Of a stretch of 64,000 nt of DNA, positions 51,822 to 63,900 are shown piece after piece (the stretch's first letter is position 1; each line of letters opens with the position of its first letter). Made by a program: the position numbers and the translations under genes. The notes under the pieces are model-generated. The model did not search any database, was not told the DNA's origin, and saw nothing but the letters and a program-made list of their open reading frames with translations. Source of the DNA: Pyropia yezoensis. Lineage: Eukaryota > Rhodophyta > Bangiophyceae > Bangiales > Bangiaceae. The stretch lies in NCBI GenBank assembly GCA_009829735.1, contig CM020620.1, positions 15,845,186 to 15,909,185 on the forward strand, in the 5' to 3' direction.

Positions 51822-52471
51822 TCACCTGGCCACCCCGACGCCACCCTTCCCCCCTCCCCCACCGTATAGCTCAGAGGGGTCGACTTCGACGGCCATCGCC
51901 TCCTCCAGCACCCCCCCCGCGCCGACGCGGGTGTAAAAGCAGCTCCGCCGCCCCGTGTGGCACGCCACCCCCACCTGGTCCACATCCACCAGCACCGTAT
52001 CCCCATCGCAGTCGACCAACAAGCCCACCACCGCCTGCGTCTGGCCCGACGACTCGCCCTTGCGCCACAGCGCGGCGCGGGAGCGGGAGTAGTAGACCGC
52101 GACGCCGGTGCGGAGGGTGACCGCCAGGGACTCGCGGTTCATCCACGCCATCATCAGCACCTCCCGAGTGTCGTACTGCTGCGCAATCGCGGGGACGAGG
52201 CCCGCGTCGTTCCACGCGACCGCGTCGAGGGTGGGGGTGACGTCCAGGTCAGGGGCGGGCGTCCATGCCGGGGGGGGGGGGACGGGGCGGCTGCCAGGCG
52301 CAGCAGCAGAGGCGGTAAGGGTCGTCCTACGCGAGGCAGAGGGGGGGGGGGACCAGCGACCGGGTGAGGGCGCCGACGGCAGGCAGCCGCCGCGATGCGG
52401 GGGGGGGTGCCCGCAGGCACCAGCCGGGGGATTGCTGGGAAGGCGGGGAGGAACGCCGGCGGGCAGCCCAT
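51822..52471 (-). CDS. hisI: Phosphoribosyl-AMP cyclohydrolase (histidine biosynthesis)
   Basis: Opens the purine ring of phosphoribosyl-AMP, the third step of histidine synthesis, normally in the plastid. Diagnostic sequence is complete: VLMMAWMNRESL, YYSRSRAALW, RKGESSGQTQ, the metal-binding DCDGD, and ACHTGRRSCF. The HisI frame ends at TGA 51822 and stays open upstream to 52700 without an ATG. An ATG at 52471 starts a transit-peptide-like sequence (MGCPPAFLPAFPAIPRLVP) in a different frame, so a frame change within the C runs at 52270-52345, or an intron, is needed to join them. The stop lies inside CAG|GTGAGT, a perfect donor, so a further exon is possible. No HisE (pyrophosphohydrolase) domain follows, unlike plant HISN2. 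Confidence 0.8.
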
Positions 52472-53233
52472 CGTTCGCAGGGTGTGTGGCAGCGGTGCCA
52501 AAACACAGTGGAAAGAGAAGGACTTCAGTCAAACGGACGACTGCGGCGGGAGGGTGAAAGGAAGGAGGGTCGCAAGAACGGAGGGGGGGAGGGGGAAGAA
52601 AATGCTCTGAGCAGGAGGTGGGAGAGGGAAGAGGCGCGACACCGGCGATGAACGGAAGAGGTGGCCTCCTATCAAAGAAACGAAACGGCGACGAAACCAA
52701 ACGAATTTAAACAGATGAGTCAACTCAGGAGTTCGGATTGACCAATTCTTGTTTCTCTCCGTCCGAGTGGCTTCATCTTGAAGACGCCCAAGCCGGCTAA
52801 CATGGCCGACCGCCGTCTCACACACAGCCGCGCCTACACCGGGGCGGGCTGCCACGGGCGGACCGCGTGGGCGACCGCTGAGGATGCAGGGAGGGCGGGG
52901 GGGGGGGGTGTCAGCGGCCGTGCGGCAGCGTCGGCGGTGGCCGCCATGGGGTCTGACGCTAGGGCGCCGCGTTAGTAGGGGGATACAGGGTGGACCCGGC
53001 CGTCGGAAGGCCGGCCATGGCCCTTCTCCCCCCAGTAGCGGCCAGAATGTCACCCCCCGGCAGGGAAAGCCATTGCCAAGGCGTACACCCACGGGACGGC
53101 CCCCATCAGCAGCGTCACTCCTCAACAGGCGTCGTAAAAGCACCCACCAGTGTCCACTGTCGAGCCACTTGGACCGAAATGCTCCACGGCCCCCCCTCCC
53201 GGCCCCGTTTCCCCCCTCTGCCTCGTACTGCCC

Positions 53234-54399
53234 CTACCCCTCCCCCAGCCGCCGCACCACCGTGTCGAGACGGATAAAGCCCGTGCCACACGCGGCACGC
53301 CACTCGGTGTAGCGAACGGCCTGCCAGCGCGGGTGGAACGGCCGCCGCAGCGCGTGGAGGTGCAGGTGCGGCACCGACCGCAGTGGCCAGCGATGGAAGC
53401 CAAGGAGGACCTCACCGGTGGGGGTGGGGTTGGGGGCGGGGGCGGCTGGCGGCTGCTGTTGCTGCTGCTGCCGTCGCTGCCGCCCGCCAGCGGCTGGAAT
53501 AGGAGCGCGGGGGGGGGTCGCCTCCGCCGCCAGCCCACGTCCGACGGCGGCCATGTGGTCTAACAGGGGGGCGTCGGCGGGGGTTAGGGACTCTACGCCC
53601 ACCAGAGGGGCGTGACGAGGTACAATGAGCAGGTGACTGAGGACATGGCGGGGGTGGAGGGGGGGGCAGCGAAAGAAACGGGCACCAAAAAGCGAGAGAA
53701 GAGTGGACGAAAAAGGTAGCGCCAGAGCAACAGGAGGGCCGCAAGACTGACCGGCGACTGCGAGGGCGGTGTGCGGGCGCGCATGCGAGTCAGAAGAGCG
53801 CTTCGTCAGCCGCGCGGCGAGAGATTCCCGTAGGTAACCCCAAGAGGGCCGCCCACGACCATCGCTTCTCCACCCCCTCCCTCCCCCCCACCAACAGTGA
53901 CACCTGCCCGCCGGCTACCAGGCGAGGCGCTGGTGCAAAAAAAACACAAGAAAAACTGGCTACCCACCCAGAAAACACTAGTCGACGCCAGCCTGGTACC
54001 CCCCGCCCACCCCCCTCCCGGAACGTACACGGCCGCCGCCGGGCTGCGGTCCCAGAACGCCACCACCCGCTCGTCCTTGTACAAGACCCGCTGCGGGTCA
54101 ACGGTAAAAGCGCGGGCCCAGGTCTCGGGCGCGCCACCGCCGCCACCGCCGCTGTCGTCGCTGCAGCCGTCGCCGCCGCCACCACTGCCGCCGCTACCCG
54201 CTGCCGCTGCCGTTGCAGACGGCGGCGGGCCGGTGGGGAGCGGCAGCGGCGGCGGCGGCGGCGGTCGCCGCGACGGCATGGGGCGGGCAGCTGCCCTGCG
54301 GGCCACGAGGGAGGAGGGGGGGGGACGAAGCGGGCGGGGTCGAGCGCCCCAGCCAGGCGTTGGCGGAGGGTGCGGGGTAAAAGAAGGGAGTGAACGCAT
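53234..54399 (-). CDS. HINT3-like histidine-triad (HIT) nucleotide hydrolase, two exons
   Basis: HIT proteins hydrolyse AMP from phosphoramidates or adenylates. Join of 54029-54399 and 53234-53636, 257 residues. Exon 1 starts at ATG 54399 with a Pro/Ser/Gly-rich leader of about 90 residues, then VDPQRVLYKDERVVAFWDRS, the HIT N-terminal strand region. Donor GTACGT (54028) and acceptor CAG (53637-53639) join ...SPAAAV to HLLIVPRHAPLVGVESL with the codon intact, as expected for the fold. A Gln/Pro insert follows, then GFHRWPL and the catalytic triad in VPHLHLHAL, and a C-terminal FIRLDTVVRRL as in HINT3. Ends with TAG at 53234. The leader may be a targeting peptide. The intron is 392 bp. Confidence 0.85.
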
Positions 54400-57300
54400 G
54401 GCGTGCAGGAGCGAAGAGGTTTGACGAAGGGATTGTACGGCAACACGTGAGAAGGGCTCTGTGACTGTTCATCTCCTCCACCACAGTATAGTCGCGAACG
54501 TTAACATTTGGGTGAGAAATGGCACTGAGTACCTATGTACATATCGACGAGTAAATACCTCATCTAGAATGTGATCCATTGGCGAGGCCCACCCCCGCCG
54601 GCTGGGTGGGCGAGGGCACCCGTGTTAAACGGGACGCCGTGGCCATGCCTGCGGCGGCAGCGCACGGTGGCGGCTGGGATGGTGGCCACCGCGGCGATGG
54701 TGGTTGCCTGGTGGCCACCGCGGTGGGGGCGGCGGTGGCGGCGGTTGAGCGAGGAGCGGCGGTTTAGCGTTGGAATATCCCCGTCCGATGCGCTCACCCA
54801 GCCGGGCGTCGCCGCCGTAGCAAGCCGGCCACCGCTATGGGGGCGACGCCCGTCACAACGGTGTACATCTACATCCTTCCGCCTTCTCTTTCGTAGATAT
54901 TATGGCTGGGCGTGCCCCGGAGCTGGCCCAGGTCTCCTGCCTTGTCACATCACCGGGCACCCTCCGCCGCCCACCGGCACCCACTGACGGTCACCCTGAC
55001 GGTGCGGTTGTCACAAAGTCTCGTCAAGGAAGTTCGAAAGGAGGGTGGCGGTGCGTTCCCGTCGGCGGTGGGAGTCTTCTCCCCACCCCCGTCTCTCGGG
55101 CTGCCACCGAATTCGACAGCCTCGAGCAGCCGTCACCGGCGACGCGACCACGGGTCCCTCCGCCCACTCGGTGCGCAGCTGTGAGGGCGGGCAGGCTCTC
55201 ACCCCCCCGCGCCCCCCCTTTGCTGGGCGCACATGGAGTGGCTCCAAGAGCGCTCTGTCTGGGGAGGTGCAACGGCAGCCCCGCCGCCGAACAGCTGCCG
55301 GCCGCGGGTAGCTGGCGCGTGGCAGGGCCACCGTGGCCAACGCGGAGGCCAGCCACGGCCGCTGGCGCTCGGCAGGGCCATCACGGCCATGCACCACCCA
55401 CACGCCCTCCTGCTTTAGGTGGGTCCCGCTCGTACAAACACACGGCTGCCGACAAAGCTGGGGCTCCCGCTGTGCGCGGCGGTGGCGGCGGTGGGACGGC
55501 GGCGGTGGCGGTGGCCTTGGCGACCGCCGCACCCCCGCCGCCGTGCATCAGGCGGGGGGTAAGAGGGGGGGGTTGGGGGGTCGAAGCTTGGTGGGGGACA
55601 GCCATGCGCGTTGGTGGTCACCGAGGGGAAGGTTGCGGGGAGGACTCGTGGGCGGCCGCCCAGTCGACTGCGACGCGGCCCGGCCAGACCCCAAAGATGG
55701 TACGGATGATGGGTGACCCGTCGCGGGTGGCCACGAGTGGCGGGTGGCCGCAGTGAGTGGGGAGTGGAAGTGGCCGGCTCGTGACGCCGCCCGTCGTGTT
55801 GCCCTCCCGCAAGTGGTCGGCGATGGACTTCGTCCCGGCTTGGGGGGAGGGCGCACCACGGCAGGCACGCCACGACCGCGGGGGCGGTCACGGCTCGTAA
55901 GACCGGGAGAATGCCTAGCCAGCACCAATTGGCTTGCACGCACAGTGCACGCAGCGGCCCCACCACCGATCGCCTTGACCGCGCCAGCCCCCCGCGCCAT
56001 GGTCCTCGCACGCCCCGCCCAGGACTGCTTGGGTTGTTTCCAACAACGTCACAATTAGTTGTCTGCAGCTTCACTCAATTTCAGACGACAACCCCATCCA
56101 AGGGAGCGGTGGGCCGCCAAGCATATTACATTTCGGCAGAGCGCTTGAAAAATACAGTATGTATGTGTAGCCATTTTATTTGTATTGAATGTGATCCAGC
56201 ACACCGCCATCGTCCCGCTGGACCAAGCAGCCGCTCGCATCCACACAGCGGGGCCATCCGCCTGCACGCTGCGCCCCGCAAAGCCACCTCAGTGCGGCCT
56301 CGGCGTGGAGCCAGAGGCACATCACAAGTACCTTGTGTACAAGCATGTATACGCGCAGCTGCGCAGCTGGTCTGCCTAACGGCAGCCGCCGTTGGCTTGC
56401 AAGAATGAGAAGAGCAGCTTTTTACCGCCGCGTGCTTTTCGTGTCCCGTCGCAAGCCGATGACGGTGCGTGCCGCTCGCCGATCGACGCAAAAGTTCAGC
56501 ACCTCGAAAGGGTCGCGGGCGCAATGAATTTGTTGTTGGCACATGGGCCCGCCACGGCGGCGCCGTCACCCGTCGCAAAGTGACGCACGGTCGGCGCGTG
56601 GGCCAGGCGAGGACACCCCGCTCCCCCGTGGGACCGCGGCCTCCGCGGTCTGTGGCTCCGCCCCATCACGGCGGCACCGCGGCCATTTCCGACCACGCCG
56701 CGCGCCGCCGACCGCCGCCAAACCCGTGCCGGCCACGCGCATCCAGACGCTCCGGTGGGGAGCCACCGCGGGCGGCGGTCGAGCCGTGCGCGACCAACTG
56801 GAAGCGGGGCGCGTAGCGGGGGTGCGTCGGTGAGAGGACGGGCGGCCGCCCAATCGTCTGCGAGGATCCAAGACGGGGCGAGGGAGCAAGCGTGGATGGC
56901 ATCGTGCAAGGCCGGGGGCTGCGGGGGGGGTGCCGCCACACCGGGCGCGCTGTGGAGCGCCAACATCCACCAAGCGGGCTACATACATACTCCCCCCTCT
57001 CGGCGCGCTGCCTGGAGGCCCCCCCCCCCCCGGCCCTCGCGACCCTCCACACGCCATGGATGTACCGGGAAGAAACGGCGCACACCTCGTTGCACGCCGC
57101 TGCCGCCACCGACGGCCACCCCCAGCACACCACGTGGGGCAGCGGGTCCACCTGCCCGCCGTCGCCCGGCCGGGCGTGCCGACGCCACCTTGCTGCAGAT
57201 GCTTGCCCGAGTCGCCGCCACTGCCGGCGCACTACAATCGGCACCCCGCGCCCCAACTCCCCCCCACCCCCTCCCACAGGGCGTCTATCGCCCTTGTGCT

Positions 57301-57925
57301 TATCGAGCGCATCCCAGAGGGCCCGTCAACTTCAACCCCCCGCACCCCTCTCCACACCGGCTCCCCGCCCCCCCTCTCACCCAGCACACCACAGCGTTGC
57401 CGGGACTGCTTTGTACGGGCCGCCCACATGCGGTGCGCGCGCGGGTGCCTGCTTTCCGACACGCCCACACCAGGCTTTCGCCCCCCCCCTCCACGCGTGC
57501 CACGGTGCGGTAAAACTCCCGACCCCCCCCCGCGGAACCCGCAGGGCGCACCCCTCCCCCTACAACGTCCGTAACCGGGTCGCGAGTACATATAGCCAGC
57601 GTGTCCTCAACGCGGCGTGCACGGTGCCCCCACATCGCCATCACCCCCCCCTCCATTGTCCGGGTGTGCACGGCCGTGGGCGCCAACATCAACGTCCGCC
57701 TCCCCCCCCCCCCGCCGACGGGGCGCCCCGCGCACCCCGCCCGGCCGACCGTGCCCTCCCCCCCGCGAGCCGCCCGCGAACCACCCGCGAACCGCCCGCT
57801 TCGTGTGCGCTCCACCCGCCGGCCGTGCCCCGCGTCGGCAAACCCAGAGGTGTTGCCCGCTCGGCCCGGGCGGGCCGCCGCCCGCCACGGGTTCCCGCCG
57901 TCCCCCCCCCTTGCCGCCGGTGGCC
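54400..57925. other. No assignable gene; scattered coding-like minus-strand stretches
   Basis: No complete gene recognised. On the minus strand, about 57,150-57,040 reads LPHVVCWGWPSVAAAACNEV, about 56,920-56,850 reads ALHDAIHACSLAPSWILADDW, and about 55,725-55,630 reads GSPIIRTIFGVWPGRVAVDW. These look like exons of one or more genes, but splice sites and a common frame could not be set. The DD in LADDW would suit a glycosyltransferase; that is speculation. The last 330 bp are the promoter side of the kinase gene, with TACATATAGCC at about 57,586 as a weak TATA candidate. Confidence 0.35.
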
Positions 57926-60900
57926 ATGGACCCGCCGCCCTTTCTAGCATCGAGCGTGCCGCTTCCCCACGGGGAGGCCCTGATGAACGCCGCCTTCCCG
58001 GGCGGCCGCGTCTGTAGCGGCGCCCTGTCGCTGCACATGGGCGTCGGGGACCCCCGGCTGGGCCTGGGCGGCTGCGCGGCGGTCTTCCCCGCCACCTGGT
58101 ACGGCTGCGCGGCGGCGGCCAAGGTGCTGCCCGCCGGCCCGCCGCGGGACCGGCGCGGCCGCCAGGCCCGGGAAGCGCTGGACAATGAGCTCCGCCACCT
58201 CCCCCACCTCCGCCACGACCGCGTCGTTGCGTACCGGCAGTACGTGCATCTGCCGTGGGAGGGCTTCCACGTGCTGCTGATGGAGCGCCTAGCGGGGACG
58301 GTGGAGGACCTGCTTGAGAAGGCGCGCGCCCAACGACTGCCAGTCGCCGCCGAGACGGTGCTGACCATCGGGCTGCACGCCGCCGAGGCGCTCATGTACG
58401 TCCACGACGGGGCGATTGCGCACGGGGACATCAAGACAAAGAACCTGCTGACGTCCGCCCCGGCGGTGGTCCTCGGCGGGAGCACGCCCGGTGGGCCCGC
58501 CGTCGCGCTGCCGGAGGGGGCGGTGGTCAAGCTGGGCGACTTTGGCGAGTCCCTCAAGTTGGACGACCCCACCGAGCCCGCCTCCCGGGGCTACACCCCA
58601 ACGTACCTCGCGCCCGAGTGGGATGAGGTTGTCCACCCCCGCTGGGGGGGCCGGTGCCCGCCGCAGCTGGTGCCCAAGGACGCACGCCAGCGGGACCTCT
58701 ACGCCTTCGGCATGGTGTTCTACAACCTCCTCGTCCCCAGCCGCACCCGCCACCCGCGCGCGGCCGGCGCCGCCACCGCCCGCGATGGCGGGCCCGCCTG
58801 GCCGTCGGCGGCCGAAGCCGGGGACCCCCTGTACGCGACCATGGCGCGCCTTCCAGGGGTGGTGACGCTCGCCACTCGCCTTCTCGACCGCGACCCCGCA
58901 AAGCGGCCGCCCGCACACAAGGCCTGGTGGGCGTTGAATTATGCGTACCAGACGCAGGTGCCGGCGGGGGAGACGCCGTCGCCGGCCGGCAGCGCCGCAG
59001 GGAGGGGGGGCTTTGTCTTTGCCCCGGCGCCGCCGTCGCCGTTGCCGTCGTCGTCGTCGTCGCGACAGGGGCGGTGGCCCGACTGGGTCCCCCGCGTGAA
59101 GCGAGGGCGGTCCCCGCCGCCAAGGGGGGCGGGGCGGTCCTTCCGGCCGCCTCCGTCTGACTCGTCGGCCAGTGCCTTGCCGTGGCCCGCGGGCGGCTTT
59201 CCCGGCGGCGCCTTTGGCGACGGCGCCTTTGGCGGCGGCGACTTAAACGGCGGCGTCGCCTTTGGCGGCGGCGTCAGCTTTGGCGGCGGCGTAGGTTTTG
59301 GCGGCGGCAGCGGCTTTGGCGGCGGCAGCGGCTTTGGTGGCGGCAGCGGCTTTGGCGGCGGCCGCGGCGACGGCGGCGGCGGCCTTGGAGGTGGCGGCGG
59401 CGGCCTTGGCGGTGGCAGCGGCTTTGGCGGCGGCGGCAACCATGACGGTGGCGGCGGCTTTGGCGGCGGCGGCGGCTTTGGCGGGGGCGACGGCTTTGGC
59501 TGTGGCGGCAACATTGGCGGCGGCGGTGACTTCGGCGGCGGCGGCGGCAATATCGGCAGCAACAGCTTCGCCAATGGCGGCGGAATTGTCGGCAGCGTCG
59601 ACGGTAGCGGCCGAGGCATCGTCCGCACCCACCACGAGGCCGCCAGGAGGCCGCCCGCGGCGGCCACCGATGCCAGCTGCGTCGCTGCCTATGGCAGCGG
59701 TGCGATGCCCGTGAGCCCCGCGGTGAACCCGGCCCACGCCGCCGCAGCGGCGGCGGCAGCAGATGCGGCGGCCGCAGCAGATGCGGTGGCGGCGGCGGTG
59801 ACGGCCCGGCGGTGGCCGCCCATGGACATGGCCACCGCGATCGCTGATGGATACGACGGGACGCCCCTGCTGCCTGCTGCGGCAGGCGGCGGCTGGGGCA
59901 CCCCCGCCGCCGCCGCCGCCACCGCCGCCGCCGCCGCCACCGCCGCCGCCGCCGCAACCGCCACCGCCGCCGTACCGCCGCCGCCGGCCGCGGCGGGAGC
60001 GCCCGACCCCGTCGTCGTGGTGGGCGGGGTCGCTCCCGATGGGCGGCTGCACCCCGCGGCGGCGGCAGGTGTCGTCCCGTGGGGCACCCCCCCCGCAAGC
60101 TCCGCCGCCGCCGTGGCGTCGCCACCGGCATCCGCGGTGGTCCAGCAGGGCAGCCCTGTGGTTGCGGCGCCCTCTGCCGCCGCCGCCTCTGCCGCGTGGA
60201 TCGAACCCGCCCCAACGGCACAGCCGCCCACCGCCGCGGCGAGCGACGCCGCCGCCGCGGCCGCCGTCGTGGGTTCCCCCGCCACCGTGGCTGCTGGCGG
60301 CGACGGGGCGGGCGCACAGGGCGGCGAGTGGCCCAGCGCCGCGACCGCCACCCATCCCCAACGGGGCGACGCGGCCGCCGGTGCGGCGGCGCCAGCCGCC
60401 CGTCCCGGCGCCGGTGGCTGGCCACCCCCCCCCGAAGATGCAAACGGGTGGACGGCGGCCGCTGCCGCGCAAGCGGTGGCCGCCGCCGCGTCAGCTGCCG
60501 ACGCCAAGGCCGTCGCTGTTGCCACGAACAGCCCCGCCTCGGCCGACGTGGGCCCGCCAGGGGAGTCGACGGTGGCCGGGGCACCCGCCTGGCCGCCTTT
60601 CACAATCGTGGCGGTGGAGGACTGCGCCAACCACGCCGTCCCCACCGACGGGGGCACCCCGCGGTCGCCGGTCAGCACCGGCAACGTTGGCGCGACGTCC
60701 GCCGACGCGGTCACCGCAGCAGAAGAAAGAGCTGTGGCGCCCGCTGCCGCAGCGTCGGCCGTGACCGTCACCGCAGCGGCCGCGGGCAGCCCCGCCGCTG
60801 CTGCCGCGGAGCACAAGGTCTCCCCCCTGACGGCAGGGACGGTGGATAGGGGCGCGTGGCGGTCTTCGCCCCCTGCGGCCCCGGCGGGGGGCTCGCAGGC

Positions 60901-63900
60901 GCTTCTACCCATGCCCTACGTCCCGTACCTGGCGGGGCGAAATGCAAACGCGGCCAACCACGCCTCGCCGCGGTCGTCGGGACGGGGTGTCGACGCCTCG
61001 CCGCGGTCGTCGGGACGGGGTGTCGACGTGGCGGCCGCGGATCACTCGCCGGGGACGCCCCCGCCGGCGCCGGCGCCTGCTGGCGCCGCCGCCCCCGCCG
61101 CCTCGGCGGCGGTCACGGGGAGCGCGGACGCGCCGGGGGAGGGCCGTCCAGCGCGGCACACCGCCCCGCCGGGCGGCAACGCGGGCGCCCCCCCGCGGGG
61201 GGATCGTGGCCACCATGCCGCGGTTGGAACCGCGTCGACTGCCGCGGAATGCCCTTCCCCAGTCGTTGCGCCGGTGGCCGAAGCAAGAAGGCTCGCGAGG
61301 CGCTCTGCGAGGGCGGGTGCACTGCCCGACCCCGTGCCCGCCACGCCGCCGCCGCCGCCGCCACTGCCGGCGGGGCGCCTCAAAGGGTCGCCCGGCACCG
61401 CGCCCGCCGCTGCCGCCGCCGCCGCCCAATCGGCGAGGGCTGCTCCATTGTACGACCGCGTGCCCGCCACGCCGCCGCCGCTACCGGCGCAGCCGACTGC
61501 GCCGCCGCCGCTGGGGTGCGACGGGTCACCGGCCCCCCCATCGGCGCTCTTCCTGTTCAGCCCCGTCACGCCATTCACGTCGAGGCGGGGAGGGGCAGAA
61601 GCGCCGTCGCCGTCGCCCGCAGCGGAGCCTCTCCTGCCGCGGCCAGCCCCGCCACCGCCGTCGCCGCGGGCACAGACCCCCGGGGAGCCATCGACGATGA
61701 GCCTACCGACGCACCCCCCCCCGACGCCGCCGCCGCCGCCGCCGCCACCGCCTCGGTGGGCAACGCGGCCGCCAGGCAGTGGCTTTGAAGGCAGTGGCGG
61801 AGGCGGCAGCGGTAGTGGTGGCGATGGAGGTAGTGGCAACGGCAACAGCAGTAGCAGCGGCTGCGGCGACAGGGTCAGTACTCAAGGGCGAGACGCCGAC
61901 AGCTCAGAGGACACGACAGCAGCAGTGGGGAGCCCCAAGATGTGGAGGCTTTGGCCGGCCGGCGGGACTTATTGGCCCCCGACGGCGGCGGCGGCAGTGG
62001 CAGAGGGCAAGCTACCGATGTCATTGGTGGGGCCCGGCCCGATGATGTCTTCTCCGCTGGCGGGGCGGTCACCCCGCCCTCCATCGTCGCGCCTTCCACC
62101 GGTACTGCCACCGCTGGCAATCGGGGAGGCATCCTCAACGCTGGCGTCACCGCATGTGCGTTTGGCAACAGATGCAGCAGCGTCGATGCTTCGCGCAGGG
62201 CGTACGCCGGTACCATTTACCCCACCGCCACCACCACCGCCACAGTCACCGCCACCGCTACCGGTGAGGGGGGTAGCGACGTCGCCACGCACGCCGTTGA
62301 ACCGAGCAGCGAGGTTGGTGCCGTCGCCGCAGACGCCTCCGCCGCAGGCGACCGAATCGGCCGCAATACCGCTGCGGGTAGACCGCCAGCTGCCAGAGTC
62401 TCCCGTGCCGCCACTACCCACCGAGACACGTTTGACGGTATCGCCGACGACACATCGGCAACAGGTGACGGGGGCGCCAGCGTCTGCGCTGCGGGAGGAG
62501 AGCCCGCTGCCATTGACTCGGTCTGCACGAGCGCTGCCGTCATTTTCACCCCCACGGGCACAAACGATGGAGATGGCGGCATCGCCGCGACCGCCTCCGT
62601 ACCAAGGGGAAGCGGTGGCGGTCAAGTCATTGACGCCTCCGCCACCGCCAACGGGGGCGGCAGCGACATCGCCAAGGTTGCAACACCTGGTGCCAATGAA
62701 TCTGACCCCATCACCGCCGCCGCCACCGCCGCCGCCACCGCCACCGCCACCGCCACCGCCACCGCCACCGCCGCCGCCACCGCGACAGGACCATGAGGTT
62801 ACGGCGGCGAGGGTGACCTCCAGAGTTCAGGGGTCGGGTGCAGTGTCATTGCAGCCAACGCATGTGCCACAGGCGATGGGAGTGGAAGCGTCATCGCCGC
62901 GGGCGGAGATCCCACTGCCGTCGTCTTCTTCCCCACGACCGACGCCGCCATTGCCGTCCCCACAGGCACCATCGACAGAGGTGGCAGTGTCGCCGCCGCC
63001 ATCGGCTCTGCCTGAAAGGGAGGGGGTGCCGCCGCCGCCGCCGACGCCTCTGCGACAGGCGGCGGGCGCTGCAGCGTCATCGCTGCGGACGGAGCGGCGG
63101 CCGCCGCCGACCTCCCCTCCACCGACGGCGACGGTACCTGCAGTGTCACCGCTGTGGGCAGAGCGCCCGCCGCCGCCGTCTTCCCCTCTACCGAGGGCAC
63201 CGGGTGCTACGGCATCACCGCTGCGGGCGACGCCCCCGGCGGAGCGGCCACCGACCGCCACCCCACCACCGCCACCGGCACGGTTACCCCCACCGCCACA
63301 GGCGATGGGGGCAGCGGCGTCGCGGCCACAGTCATCGCCAATCGAGGAGGAAGAGGGGTCATCGCCGCCGCCACCGCCACAGCCACCGGGTCAAGGGACG
63401 GGAGTCACGCCATCGCAGCCGATGCCTCCGCCATCGACGACCGAGACGGCTGCGTCAGCACCGGAGGAGGCCCATCCGTCACGGGAGGACCAGCCACCAC
63501 CGGAGGACCGGCCGCCGCGGGAGGATCGGCCGCCGCGGGAGGACCGGCCGCCGCGGGAGGTCCGGCCGCCACGGGAGGACCGCCCGCGACGGATGGACCG
63601 CACGCTGCCGCCGCTGCCCCCCCTGCCACCACAACCACCGCGGCCGTCATCGCCTCTGCCGCCGCAGGCGACAACGGTGGCCCCGTCACCCCTTCCGCCG
63701 CCGCCGCGGCACACGAGCGCTGCCGCGCCACCGTCGCGGGCGACGCGCCCGCCGCGGGGGCCCCCGTCCCCACGCCCCCCGCCACCGCCATCACCACGGC
63801 CACGGTCATCCCGCCCACCACAGGTGACCCAGGTGGCGGCTTTGGCGTCGCCGCTGCCACACCCGCCCCACGACCCGAGCGTAGCGCCGTCGCTGTCGCC

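Noticed and set aside
50000-52006. 668-codon minus-strand open frame
   Set aside because: Antisense to the TFIIS-like gene. It overlaps the HisI end in another frame and has no domain.
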